NCBI GenBank assembly: GCA_943788935.1
Contig: CALSSE010000003.1
Location: 400,493 to 464,492, forward strand
Reading direction: 5' to 3'
Origin: an uncultured bacterium
GTDB lineage: Bacteria; Myxococcota_A; Bradymonadia; UBA7976; VGTA01
DNA: 64,000 nt
Positions within the stretch are counted from its first letter, which is position 1, and the number at the start of each line of letters is the position of its first letter. This document shows positions 53,041 to 62,755 of the stretch, piece after piece. Position numbers and translations under genes: made by a program. Below the pieces are notes generated by a model. It was not told the origin of the DNA. It ran no database searches and was given only the letters and a program-made list of their open reading frames with translations.

Positions 53041-55173
53041 CTAAGCCTCAGCGCCCTCTGTAGACGCTAACGCTACAGGGCCGGTTCGACGATCGAGGAG
53101 TTCAGCGAGATCAAGGACCTCAACATCATCCCCTTTATCACGGCCTTTTACGCCATCATCGACCATGGTCATACAGAAGTTACAGGCGACCGCGATCACT
53201 TCTGGCTTAGTCTCTAAGAGCTCATCCGTTCTAATGTAATTAACTCGCTCTCCGACGTCCATCTCCATCCACATTTGGCCACCGCCTGCACCACAACATA
53301 GGCCTTTTTGACGATTGCGCTCTGCTTCAACGAGCTTAACATCAGGCATGGCCCCTAATATATCACGTTGAGGGTCATAGATGTCATTGTAGCGCCCTAA
53401 ATAGCATGAGTCGTGATAAACAACTCGCTTCTCGTCGCCGGCGCTCTCAGGCTTAAGTTTGCCTTCTTTAACCAGTTTAGAGAGCAGCTCCGTGTGGTGA
53501 ATGACCTCATAGTCTCCGCCAAACTGGGTATACTCATTCTTTAGCGTGTTTAAACAGTGAGGGCAGTGAGTGACGATCTTCTTTACCCCTTGTTGGTTAA
53601 GTGTATCGACATTGTTTTGAGCCATTGTTTGGAACAAATATTCATCGCCGAGTCGTCGTGCAGAGTCACCTGTACAGGCCTCCTTCTTTCCAAGAACTGA
53701 GTAATCTACACCAGCCTTCTTCATTAAGCGGGCCACCGACTGGGTGACCTTCTGAGCGCGGAGGTCTGTGGCTCCCGCACAACCGACCCAATAGAGGAAT
53801 TCTGAAGGTGCTTTCTTGTCCCATACCGGGACTTCCACCTCGAGATCTTGAGTCCACTCAAGTCGCTTGGTCTTAGCGACTCCCCAAGGATTCTTTTTAC
53901 GCTCCATAGCCTTAAGCGCTTTACTAGAACCATGACCAGCGGCGCCCTCACTCATTGTCATGTAGCGACGCATATCAATGATATCGGGGATATGCTCATT
54001 ACCTACTGGGCACACCTCCATACACGCTCGACAGGTAGTACAGGACCATAAGACATCGGGATCGATCACCACTTGATCACGGACGCTCTCATCGCCACTC
54101 GTAAGCCACATTTTGGGATCTTCGGCGAGGTTAAACTCTCCACCTCTAGCTTTAAAGCGATCTTCCATGTGGTGCTTGAGGTCGACAATAACGCTCATCG
54201 GCTTGAGCGGTTTGCCACTCAAAGCCGCCGGACAATTATCATTGCAACGTCCACACTCGGTGCAAGAGAGCCCATCAAAGACCTGCTTCCAGCTTAGATC
54301 TTCCAAATTCCGAGCACCAAAATACTCCGGCATCTCGTCTTCATCTTCATCTTCGAACTCAAGGTTCATCTTTCGTAGGGCCCCTTTAGGCTCTAGAGAC
54401 ATAAAGAAGATATTAAGTGGAGCCGCGAAGACGTGGCTATGCTTACTCCATGGTACATAGTTGGAGAAGAATAAAAGGGTAACCAAGTGACCCCACCACG
54501 CGATATGGTAGCCAGTCGTCAAGGTCTCTGTTGAGGTCCCGTTGAGCCATGTAGCGAAGAACCCACTGAACCAAATATACCCTTTAAGTCCAAGCTCAGC
54601 TTGGTGCTCAGGGAGCGCATAGTAACATGCGGTCTGAGCCACCTCACAAGACATGAGGCTAAAGATAAAGAAGATGGTATACATGGCGTCTTTAGTGAGA
54701 GGTAACCTCTCTGGCTTAATCACTGTTCTGTTTATGAAAGCCATGCCCAAGCCCACGATACACAGGAATCTAAATGTATCAGCAAGACCCTGATAATAGG
54801 TGTCGCTAAAAGGCAGGTGGAAAAGGTGTTCTGTCTCTACTGCAGATTCTAAGGCGAGCACCTTAAACAGCCCATCACTCACAAAGTTGATGGTGTCAAC
54901 GCTTAAGACCACGAAGGCCCCAAAGATGAACATGTGCAGGATCCCGCTGTACAAGTAGCCATTTCTGGGGAGACGCTTTTGTAGCAAGACGTAAGTGATG
55001 ACATTACCGATACGCGACGGAATATCATTCCATCTCACATCATCTCTAGTCGCCAATTTGACTTGTTTAAAGCGCATAAAAATGGCGGTGACAAAAAAAC
55101 CTCCGGCGATTAGTAAACAAGCTAAGAAGGCGGCGGCGGTGAGGCCACCGGAGATTGGGTGATAAGAACTCAT
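53041..55173 (-). CDS. Membrane CCG/iron-sulfur oxidoreductase (ETF:quinone-type)
   Basis: A 710-residue membrane electron carrier. Residues 1-270 form about six hydrophobic helices resembling a nitrate reductase gamma-type cytochrome b domain. Two 4Fe-4S ferredoxin motifs follow (CTECGRCNDNCP near 303, CTTCRACMEVCP near 377). Two HdrD-type CCG domains come next (VGCAG..., HCPHC near 537; HDSCYLG, CCGAGGGQ near 621, CNFC). This layout matches the proteins linking electron-transfer flavoprotein to menaquinone in acyl-CoA oxidation. fadD nearby supports that role; ETF genes are not in the window. Confidence 0.85.
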   Translation of the reverse strand: MSSYHPISGGLTAAAFLACLLIAGGFFVTAIFMRFKQVKLATRDDVRWNDIPSRIGNVITYVLLQKRLPRNGYLYSGILHMFIFGAFVVLSVDTINFVSDGLFKVLALESAVETEHLFHLPFSDTYYQGLADTFRFLCIVGLGMAFINRTVIKPERLPLTKDAMYTIFFIFSLMSCEVAQTACYYALPEHQAELGLKGYIWFSGFFATWLNGTSTETLTTGYHIAWWGHLVTLLFFSNYVPWSKHSHVFAAPLNIFFMSLEPKGALRKMNLEFEDEDEDEMPEYFGARNLEDLSWKQVFDGLSCTECGRCNDNCPAALSGKPLKPMSVIVDLKHHMEDRFKARGGEFNLAEDPKMWLTSGDESVRDQVVIDPDVLWSCTTCRACMEVCPVGNEHIPDIIDMRRYMTMSEGAAGHGSSKALKAMERKKNPWGVAKTKRLEWTQDLEVEVPVWDKKAPSEFLYWVGCAGATDLRAQKVTQSVARLMKKAGVDYSVLGKKEACTGDSARRLGDEYLFQTMAQNNVDTLNQQGVKKIVTHCPHCLNTLKNEYTQFGGDYEVIHHTELLSKLVKEGKLKPESAGDEKRVVYHDSCYLGRYNDIYDPQRDILGAMPDVKLVEAERNRQKGLCCGAGGGQMWMEMDVGERVNYIRTDELLETKPEVIAVACNFCMTMVDDGVKGRDKGDDVEVLDLAELLDRRTGPVALASTEGAEA

Positions 55174-55430
55174 CTCTGCTCTGCTCCCGATGTGGAAAGA
55201 TTTATAAAATTGATTAGACCTAGCGACTTACCCATCGTTGTGTACTAGAGGGCTAAGATCGACTGACTCAACTCGAAGTATTTCTGAGACGAGGTGAGAC
55301 ACATACGCAGAAGGCATAGCGCACTTATACACATATTGCTACCCTGCAGTGCGCACAACATGTGCATATCATTATCACAGACGGACAACAAATACAGATC
55401 AGTGAAGTACAACGATCAAGGAGACTTAGA

Positions 55431-57800
55431 ATGTTCCTGACCGCTAAAGAGAAATTATCTCAAGGGCTCATGGAGAGGAAGGCTCCTCACTCACTCTCTC
55501 GGAGAGTCACTCTAAGTTTTCTATTATTCACAGTCTGCTCAGTCGTTTTTATGTCACCGATTAAGCTAGAAGCTCAGCCATCAACACACACTCAATCGAA
55601 TGTTCAATCAATTCGCCGACAGATAGAGACCGAGAGGACCAATGCCCTCGATCGATTGATCGCAATCAGTGATAAAATCACTAAAGCAGAGCTTTTACAG
55701 AGCCTCTCTCTCCTCAGAATCTCCGAAGTTAAGACCTTTATCAGTGATCACTTAGCTCACCCTGATCACGAGGTGAGGAGAGCCGCTTACTTTGGTCTCG
55801 CCATGCTCTCCTTTGTAAGCCCGGCCTCTTGGGTGCCTGCTCATCTCAAAAGTATTGATGGAGGCGCTTACAAAGATCGTATCGCGATATGTGATGCTTT
55901 AGCTCTTAGCCTTCATCCTCATGCCGCCTCAGTGGTCTTCGATGTATACTCCTCTCTTACCCTAGAGCCGACAGCTCCCGAGAGTCTGATGACCCTTGAC
56001 CATTGCCTCAGTGCCGGTTTGACTCTCGCTCACCAAGGTCGACCACTCCGTTTAAGTCGCGCCCAAGCTCTGCGATTGACCTCGCTTAAGCCGCTCACCC
56101 CAACGAGCGATAGAGCGCTCAACTTGATCTCTCTTCTTCACAGTTCACCCCACCTCATCGACAACGAAGATCGCGCTGACATCGTGGAGTACTTTAATGA
56201 AATACTCAGAGATATCCTCCGTTTACATAAACTGTCCATGCGCTTGTTCGCTATTAAAGGCCTCTCAACTCAAGAGCTCTTAAGTGTGATTTCACCTTGG
56301 TGGGGCATCGGTCGACTCTCGCTAGATTATCAATCCAATGAATTCTCAAGCGCAAAAGAGCGAGACCGGTACTTACTGATCACCGCCGAAGCAATGGGCT
56401 CCGAAGAGACCGCCCCCTTAAGCCCCATCATCCTTCAAAAGTGGCTAGATCGACTCGAACAATATATGAAGTCGGGTCAAGTTCCTAAGCTCTCTAGAGC
56501 ACTGAGTCGTCGCTCTGTCATACCCTATCTTCAGCTCTTTAGATCGCTCCTCAACTTGAGGCGCCACCCTAAGACTCTCGCTCGGGAGGCGAGGAGAGGT
56601 CTTAGGATCCTCGATGACCTAAAGCAACTTAATAAGGCTACACGAGCGGCGCGAGCACATTATACTACTAATGACCATGTTGACGGCCTTATCGATCAAC
56701 AACTCTATCAACATCTTAAGTGCCACCTCTCCGCCTTAGTCGACCATAGCGTCAGGAGGCTACGTCTACTACCGGGTTGCATCGAACACTCTGAGTTACT
56801 CCCTGTGGTCTATCTACTCTCTCGGAGAACCATGAGTCAATGGGGAACCCATGCCCAAACTCGTTCATTGAAGCGACTTTATGAACTCCATAAGAGCTTT
56901 GGTTCTTCAGCTCATTTTGGGGCTGAACAGTTAACACAAACCTTAGTGACCCTGACCCCTATGGGGAGACGAAAGACTTGGGTTATTGATCGTATTAAAG
57001 AGGCGCTGAATCAATCATCACTCATCTCACAGATCGCTATTGAAGCGATCGCTGAACACCACATAAGCTCACTACAGAGTCAAGTTTCTGATCGAATAGA
57101 GGACGCTTTTCAGCGAGACGAATATGCGGTGATAATGATAGGGATGAAATGCCTTGAAATGCTCAACTCCGACCTGCTCTGGCCATGGGTCCATCGACTT
57201 ATTCAACATCATTATCCTGAGATTAGACTACTGGGTTATGCGCTTCAGAGTAGAGCACCTACACAAAATAAGACCCAAGCTCTCCACCCCTCCTCGACTC
57301 ACACTCTCCAGAGGTCCAAAGGAAAACTTAAAGGGTCAGGGCTAGCTTGGGGCCAGAGATCAAACGCTCAGACTCTGAGGATTCAGCTCTCCACCGGAGA
57401 GATCGTTTTACGGGTCTCTCCACATGCCTTTAATTTACTTAAAACACTTGAGTTAGCCATCGTTCATAAGATGTTTGAGACTGGAGTCGTCACCCAAAAG
57501 AGTCAACATCGTGTCACCTTTTCAGCTCATTTAGACCGAGAGTGGTCTTCTTGGATTTACCCTCCTCGGAGTGAGCCGAGTGATCGTCTCAACCCTCTCC
57601 CGCTTCATCACACTTGGGTGTTGACTTGGGATCCTCTGATTTTTGATCATTATAAAGAGGGTTGGGTCTTCTCTAGATCTACGGAAGCCCTCGACTTAAT
57701 GAAACATGGAGTGATCGCAGAGGTCATAGAAGGAGCGGAGTACCTAGAGACAGCGCTCATCGGTGATCGATCACTCTCCGCAACAATTTCCACCCAATGA
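55431..57800 (+). CDS. Exported alpha-solenoid protein
   Basis: A 789-residue exported protein. The signal peptide spans about 25-49 (VTLSFLLFTVCSVVF, then EAQP). Most of the rest is helical with HEAT-like pairs, for example DHEVRRAAYFGLAML, RIAICDALALSLHPHAA. The final 180 residues look more globular with beta strands (STGEIVLRVSPHAF). The start is ATG 55431 because AAGGAG lies 7 nt upstream, not the ATG at 55362. It resembles the 18555-20885 protein in being an exported solenoid, though I see no direct sequence match. Function unknown. Confidence 0.6.
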   Translation: MFLTAKEKLSQGLMERKAPHSLSRRVTLSFLLFTVCSVVFMSPIKLEAQPSTHTQSNVQSIRRQIETERTNALDRLIAISDKITKAELLQSLSLLRISEVKTFISDHLAHPDHEVRRAAYFGLAMLSFVSPASWVPAHLKSIDGGAYKDRIAICDALALSLHPHAASVVFDVYSSLTLEPTAPESLMTLDHCLSAGLTLAHQGRPLRLSRAQALRLTSLKPLTPTSDRALNLISLLHSSPHLIDNEDRADIVEYFNEILRDILRLHKLSMRLFAIKGLSTQELLSVISPWWGIGRLSLDYQSNEFSSAKERDRYLLITAEAMGSEETAPLSPIILQKWLDRLEQYMKSGQVPKLSRALSRRSVIPYLQLFRSLLNLRRHPKTLAREARRGLRILDDLKQLNKATRAARAHYTTNDHVDGLIDQQLYQHLKCHLSALVDHSVRRLRLLPGCIEHSELLPVVYLLSRRTMSQWGTHAQTRSLKRLYELHKSFGSSAHFGAEQLTQTLVTLTPMGRRKTWVIDRIKEALNQSSLISQIAIEAIAEHHISSLQSQVSDRIEDAFQRDEYAVIMIGMKCLEMLNSDLLWPWVHRLIQHHYPEIRLLGYALQSRAPTQNKTQALHPSSTHTLQRSKGKLKGSGLAWGQRSNAQTLRIQLSTGEIVLRVSPHAFNLLKTLELAIVHKMFETGVVTQKSQHRVTFSAHLDREWSSWIYPPRSEPSDRLNPLPLHHTWVLTWDPLIFDHYKEGWVFSRSTEALDLMKHGVIAEVIEGAEYLETALIGDRSLSATISTQ

Positions 57801-57980
57801 AAACCTCGATCCTCGAAGGTTCCTTGTAAGGTATCGCGCTCTTAAAGAGAGAATCGAGCAGATACTCAGCTCAAAATATGTTACCCTCTTCATTCATTAT
57901 TTGATAAAAGACCACGCATAATTAATAGAACAGTTCAATAGGTCATCATCATCATGACCATATTAGAAAGGGCTGATGAG

Positions 57981-58310
57981 ATGGTTATGAAACAAGATAT
58001 TGAGACGTTACAACAAGCAATAGGTGGCCTTGGCGCCACCGAGCTATTGGTTATCTTTGGGATCGTCGTGCTCTTGTTTGGTGGATCAAAGCTCCCGCTT
58101 CTCGGTAAATCTTTAGGAGAAGGGATCAATAACTTCAAAAAGTCATTCAAGGATGATGATGATGTACAGGTCGCTGATGTACAGGTCGCTGATGTACAAG
58201 TCGCTGAGGTACAGGTCGCTGAGGTGAGCTCAACGACCGAAGTTGGCACTGACACATCAAAACCTGCGCCCGAGCTAGAGAATCAACCCTCCTCTAATAA
58301 CGAAGGTTAA
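57981..58310 (+). CDS. tatA: Twin-arginine translocase subunit TatA/TatB-like
   Basis: A 109-residue protein with a single membrane helix and the TatA pattern [20 protein letters not shown], followed by the amphipathic [14 protein letters not shown] helix. TatA oligomers form the pore for folded Tat substrates. The tail holds five VQVAD/E pentapeptides encoded by a 15-bp repeat. The start at 57981 has AAAGGG 8 nt upstream; ATG 57954 is possible. No tatB or tatC lies nearby. The stop overlaps the convergent gene by 4 bp. Confidence 0.85.
   Translation: MVMKQDIETLQQAIGGLGATELLVIFGIVVLLFGGSKLPLLGKSLGEGINNFKKSFKDDDDVQVADVQVADVQVAEVQVAEVSSTTEVGTDTSKPAPELENQPSSNNEG
58161..58220. repeat. 15-bp tandem repeat in tatA tail
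   Basis: Units gatgtacaggtcgct at 58161, 58176, 58191 (one change) and 58206 (one change) encode [11 protein letters not shown] partial fifth follows. Confidence 0.85.
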
Positions 58311-59119
58311 GACTCAAAGAGCTCGATCACCTGTAGTGCTGATGAGTCACTACTCGATGACTCATATTGACGATTGATCGCCGCTTTTAGCGGAGCGGGA
58401 AGCGCCGGTTCTCTTAAGATAGACTCGCGATCTTCATATGAACACGTAGATATCAAGGCGCAACGTAGAGCTAAGACACTATATGGGTTCAACGCTAAGG
58501 CCCGCTGTATCTCTCTACGTTGCCCCCAAATGGGGTGTTCAAAGATCATCAACAAGGACTTCGTGGACTGAGGACGACGACAAACGATCCTTAAGATTAA
58601 CTCCTCAGTAAGTCGTGGATTCTGTAGGAGATGTTTAAGAACGATAGGATCAGAGTCATTGAGTAATATCTCAATACTATTAGCCGATGGTCTTCTCGCT
58701 AAAGCTCGCCTCTCCCCGAGAGTCAAGGCTCTCCCTGTGGCATCGACAGTTGGCTGCGATGAACTCTCCGTCGAGGGATGGTTAGAAGGCATAAGCGCTG
58801 ACCATAAGGTCGCTCTTGTAAGCTCTAGTCGCTCTTGTTTTGCAATGACCAAGAGCTTGACTTGATAAGCGGTTGATAACCCTAAAAGAGCGCTCAATGT
58901 AGGTTTAAACAAGGATCTCTCCTCAGTACTCCCCCAAGCGCCTCGCTCAAACGCTGCTTCACATATCCATAAACCTCGTAGTCTAAAGGCTTGATCACCA
59001 GTTAACCAGGCGCTCAACTGACTCTTCACCATAGAGAGCTCTGACAGAGCGCTCAGTGAAGCTAGCGCCTCATGAGCAGTAACGCGACGAAGTGCTAGCA
59101 GATCTTGGTCGTCAGTCAT
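58307..59119 (-). CDS. Unrecognised helical protein
   Basis: A 270-residue protein with no signal peptide. It is helix-rich; residues about 150-230 repeat a [20 protein letters not shown] / [17 protein letters not shown] pattern reminiscent of leucine-rich or HEAT-like helical repeats. Its start overlaps the DUF3426-like stop by 4 bp, so both are one operon. Domain function unknown. Confidence 0.55.
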   Translation of the reverse strand: MTDDQDLLALRRVTAHEALASLSALSELSMVKSQLSAWLTGDQAFRLRGLWICEAAFERGAWGSTEERSLFKPTLSALLGLSTAYQVKLLVIAKQERLELTRATLWSALMPSNHPSTESSSQPTVDATGRALTLGERRALARRPSANSIEILLNDSDPIVLKHLLQNPRLTEELILRIVCRRPQSTKSLLMIFEHPIWGQRREIQRALALNPYSVLALRCALISTCSYEDRESILREPALPAPLKAAINRQYESSSSDSSALQVIELFES

Positions 59120-60153
59120 TCGAAGAAGGTCACCTCTACATCAGCCCTTGGGAGTTGATCTCGTTTGAGACGATGTCCCTTCTTTAATGAGATGATCATC
59201 GTGAATTTTTGGCTTCTCCCCTCCGCTAGATTGACGGTTGAGTTCATCGTTTTCTGAGCTTCACTCTGGGTCTCTAGCTCTTTTGGATCAGCCGCAGAGA
59301 TCGATTCTGGAGAGAGATATTCACAGCATCCGAATTCAAGACGTTGTATCCAAGGAGTATCAGACTCTTCCGGTGAGCGGAGCGACATGCGGAGCAAAAC
59401 GGTCTCTAAGCGATGAGCGCTCTCATTGAGGACAACGCCCTGGACCACGAAGAGGCGTTTAGAGAGAGGATTCACAGATAGAACATTGGCGACGGCGCTT
59501 CCCTCATTGATCACTACTGTCGTTTGAACACCCGGCTGTCTTAGCTTATCGAGCTCTTCAGAGTCTAGCGAGGGTCCATTGATCGTCTTGATCGTCTCTC
59601 CATAAGGGTCACTCAAGAGACGTGTCATTCCCACTTGAGTCGCCATAGCTATGAACCAAGCAAACACAGCGACAATCAGAGTGAGCACAAGCAAAGAGCG
59701 CCTTCGTCCCTTATAAATATCAGATGCATCACTAGGGTTGTAAGCTGTTTGAGGAGGTGGCGTCAGCGCTTCAGGGATCGCTTGATACTCATTCCATGGT
59801 TGTGGATCATTACCTTTGGCTGTTTGGTAGGCAGGAGGTGTTGAGGAAAGGGGAGAGAACTCCGCTAGTTTTCGACTTTCTTCTTCCTCTTGCTCAACGA
59901 TGCTCTGCGTCGTTTGATTAATGGTATTGAGATTAATTTGGATGGATGGACGAGCGACATCACTAGTGTTTTGAGGGTTTGGGGACACTACCGACTTTGG
60001 AGATCTAGCGTTTTGCTCAAACCCGAATGGAGGCTCTTCCCCCACAGCAGAGTGGCTTCCTGTCACGGTACGTGTCTTACTTACCGGTGCTGGCGTGTAT
60101 CCAGTTTTTGAGGTGGCAGGGCCAGGTTGATTAGCTTGAGAATCGTCAGCCAT
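59116..60153 (-). CDS. Single-pass membrane protein with DUF3426-like domain
   Basis: A 345-residue protein. Residues 1-145 are disordered (Pro, Gln, Thr, Asn-rich). One membrane helix lies at about 152-172 (SLLVLTLIVAVFAWFIAM), and the C-terminal 130 residues form a beta-sandwich-like domain (NPLSKRLFVVQGVVLNESAH, and FEC/GCCEY segment) that resembles DUF3426. The usual N-terminal zinc ribbon of that family is absent. Likely inner-membrane, with the domain in the periplasm. Overlaps the next gene by 4 bp. Confidence 0.55.
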   Translation of the reverse strand: MADDSQANQPGPATSKTGYTPAPVSKTRTVTGSHSAVGEEPPFGFEQNARSPKSVVSPNPQNTSDVARPSIQINLNTINQTTQSIVEQEEEESRKLAEFSPLSSTPPAYQTAKGNDPQPWNEYQAIPEALTPPPQTAYNPSDASDIYKGRRRSLLVLTLIVAVFAWFIAMATQVGMTRLLSDPYGETIKTINGPSLDSEELDKLRQPGVQTTVVINEGSAVANVLSVNPLSKRLFVVQGVVLNESAHRLETVLLRMSLRSPEESDTPWIQRLEFGCCEYLSPESISAADPKELETQSEAQKTMNSTVNLAEGRSQKFTMIISLKKGHRLKRDQLPRADVEVTFFE

Positions 60154-60233
60154 AAGTCTCTTGTCGATATCTGTGTGGAGAGAGAAATGAATCGATCAAC
60201 TCACATAAGAGTGATCAGCTAGACCTAAATACG

Positions 60234-61112
60234 TCAGATGTTGAAACCCAAGCTCACATTAATATTTGTCTGATGGGGCGTCCACATGAATTCAGAGGTG
60301 ATCTTAAGTACACCAAACATAAACCGGAGACCTGCGCTCGCTCGATGGATTGTCTCTTCGGTTCGAGAGAAGACAAAGGCTGTTGAACCTGCGTTCATGT
60401 TACCCGCTCCCGAAGCCGCTGACCCTGGCGCATCATAAATACCAGGTGTAGCATCTAATGTATTGCTGCCCGCGAAGATCATTACTGGTTGATAAGTGAC
60501 AAATGGAGAGATATTGACCATCCCTAAAACACCGAATCGTGTCCCTAAAGCGACACCATAGCTGACCATACTCAGATCAAGTTGAGTGCTCCCAATCATT
60601 CGATTCGCTTGACCGCGAATACTAAAGTCTATGGGGAAAGATCGTACCGCTTCATTCAATGCCCACTTGACACCCGCACCCATCGTCCACAGCTCACTGT
60701 TAAGTAGGTAGCCAAGCTGACCCTGAAGCTCAAAAGAGTATGGGAGGCCCTTGCGAAGAGTGAAACGAGTACTGGTCAGCTGAGAAGGAGGAGTCTGACT
60801 ATTAATCGCGCTAGCCCACGAGCTCGCATCATCGCTGAGGTTTGAGAAGGCAAAGCTAAACTCTGTCTCCACAGCGTTAATCCCGATGGTGTTGGCAGGA
60901 GAGAGCTCGATCGGCGCTAAAGCGAGCCCATAAGCTCTAGCGAGCCCATTGAAGGCGGTTTGATTTGGCACCGGCCAAAGACTATCACAATCAGTGCAGA
61001 GCCCATGTAGATTGGGGTCTAAATCAAGGGCCTCTGCGGTGCTCCCCATAGAGATGGTCAGCGCGAAGGAGATAAGAATCGCGTAGAAGCATGAGACCAA
61101 TGGATTACGCAT
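60234..61112 (-). CDS. Outer-membrane beta-barrel-like protein
   Basis: A 292-residue exported protein (signal peptide to about 28, STAEA). The mature part has alternating strand pattern (FSFAFSNLS, FELQGQLGYLLNSELWTMGA, YGVALGTRFGVLGMVNISPF) and ends in a strand with aromatic-like amphipathicity (TNINVSLGFNI), as in outer-membrane barrels. The start at 61112 has AGAGGA 4 nt upstream; an alternative 42 bp further out is weaker. A short CTDC segment follows the signal peptide. Role unknown. Confidence 0.6.
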   Translation of the reverse strand: MRNPLVSCFYAILISFALTISMGSTAEALDLDPNLHGLCTDCDSLWPVPNQTAFNGLARAYGLALAPIELSPANTIGINAVETEFSFAFSNLSDDASSWASAINSQTPPSQLTSTRFTLRKGLPYSFELQGQLGYLLNSELWTMGAGVKWALNEAVRSFPIDFSIRGQANRMIGSTQLDLSMVSYGVALGTRFGVLGMVNISPFVTYQPVMIFAGSNTLDATPGIYDAPGSAASGAGNMNAGSTAFVFSRTEETIHRASAGLRFMFGVLKITSEFMWTPHQTNINVSLGFNI

Positions 61113-61295
61113 ACTGTCCTCTTTAGCTAGAACAAATATAAACATACGGGACATCTAGCTGTAGCCCTCGAATGGATCAGAGTAGCAATAAAGTAAGCCT
61201 CTCATCGCGACGCTGTCAAGCCTCACCATGATCTGAGAACGGATCACACATTCGGAGGACCCAAGATAAATTTAAAGTCGAAGGAGAGCTCACGC

Positions 61296-61727
61296 TCAGC
61301 GGATCGCGCTGCGCTCTTTCCGCTCACGCTTTTCTTTACAAATAATACAGAGGGTGGTCACGGGACGGGCTCGAAGCCTCTTGAATCCAATCCATGCCCC
61401 ACACTCATCACACCACCAATAATCACCCTCTTCAAGGCGCTGTAACGATTGTTCTATCTTATCGAGCAACATACGCTCTCTACGTCTTAAACGGAAAGTC
61501 AGAGATTGATTTTGATCTACTGAGGCTCGATCAATATCATCAGCGAGCTCTTCGAGATCAATTGTCATATCCTCGGTCAGAGTACGCTTGACGTTCTGAA
61601 ATATCTTAGTTCGCTCTTCAAAGAGAATCTGGCGAAACTCAGCGATTCTCTCGTCGAGAACCTCTTCGGTCACCCCCTCAAAGTCCGCTTCTTCCCTCAC
61701 ATCGCCCGGTAGGCTCTCAGTGGTCAT
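61296..61727 (-). CDS. dksA: DksA/TraR-family zinc-finger transcription regulator
   Basis: A 143-residue DksA-like protein that enters the RNA polymerase secondary channel and, with ppGpp, tunes promoters. The coiled coil (about 27-100) carries the acidic tip LADDIDRAS (D63, D64, D66). The zinc finger C106-x2-C109 and C127-x2-C130 is complete. AAGGAG lies 7 nt upstream of ATG 61727. A longer start 24 bp upstream is less likely. Divergent from the methyltransferase. Confidence 0.88.
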   Translation of the reverse strand: MTTESLPGDVREEADFEGVTEEVLDERIAEFRQILFEERTKIFQNVKRTLTEDMTIDLEELADDIDRASVDQNQSLTFRLRRRERMLLDKIEQSLQRLEEGDYWWCDECGAWIGFKRLRARPVTTLCIICKEKRERKERSAIR

Positions 61728-62000
61728 AATGGCTCTCCTTAAGTGACTCACGAGTTGAAAGTGATTTTCGCGTTTTAGAATCTAAGTTATTAGACATATC
61801 ACTTACTCGTTCTACACCATGAATGCTGTCCATATTTCAAGAGATTTGAGTAATTGAGGTGACAAAATATCTCATTCAGCGTTGATCATGACCTATGACT
61901 CTTCACAATATGAACTTCATCTACGGTCTCCTTGTTGTTGAACTTTTGGACACTTTCAGTGATACAAGACATCAAACTACCTATACTGTGAGGGAACATT

Positions 62001-62711
62001 ATGAAAGATAACCGCACCTACTATGACGATTTTGCTGCGTGGTACGAAAAAGAGCGGCATGGTGGCTATCATGCCATGATCGATGAGCTACAAACCGACC
62101 TTGTGAAGACATATTGTGCAGGAAAAGACATCCTTGAATTAGGGTGTGGCACAGGGATGATCCTTAGAGAGATCCACCCGATTGCCCAAACCGCTAAAGG
62201 GATTGATATCAGTCCGGGGATGCTCGAACAGGCGAAAGCGAGAGGGCTAGATGTCGTTGAGGGTTCAGCGACCTCTCTCCCTTTCGAGGACAATTCGTTC
62301 GACGTTATTTACTCTTTCAAAGTACTCGCCCATATAGAAAACATCTCCGAAGCGATGAATGAAGTCGCTCGGGTTCTCAGACCAGATGGCGTCGCCTTTT
62401 TAGAGTTTTATAACCCACGTTCATTTCGAGGGTTGATTAAGAGGCTAAAACGCCCCACTGCAGTGAGTGAACAGACTCATGATGAGGAGGTTTACACTCG
62501 TTATGATACTCTAGAAGAGGTGAAATCTTATCTACCTGAGACCTTGGATGTGTCTTCTATTCACGGCGTCAGAGTCTTTACACCCGCAGCGCTCTTCCAT
62601 AATATACCATTGGTCGGTAGCGCGCTTCGTGGCTTAGAGTGGTGGTCACGTGATCAGCAGTTTTGGTCTAAGTTTGGTGGATTCATGGTTGTTCGAGTTC
62701 AGCATACCTAA
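62001..62711 (+). CDS. Class I SAM-dependent methyltransferase
   Basis: A 236-residue protein with motif I ILELGCGTG (44-52), GIDISPGMLEQAKARG (motif II region) and FDVIYSFKVLAHIEN (motif III/post I), then LRPDGVAFLEF. It uses AdoMet as donor. The last 70 residues are less typical. Neighbouring glycosyltransferase suggests a glycoconjugate or lipid substrate, but this is inference. Confidence 0.85.
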   Translation: MKDNRTYYDDFAAWYEKERHGGYHAMIDELQTDLVKTYCAGKDILELGCGTGMILREIHPIAQTAKGIDISPGMLEQAKARGLDVVEGSATSLPFEDNSFDVIYSFKVLAHIENISEAMNEVARVLRPDGVAFLEFYNPRSFRGLIKRLKRPTAVSEQTHDEEVYTRYDTLEEVKSYLPETLDVSSIHGVRVFTPAALFHNIPLVGSALRGLEWWSRDQQFWSKFGGFMVVRVQHT

Positions 62712-62755
62712 GTCAAATCAAGCGACTTATGTTCGATCCGGCCTCTTATCACTGA

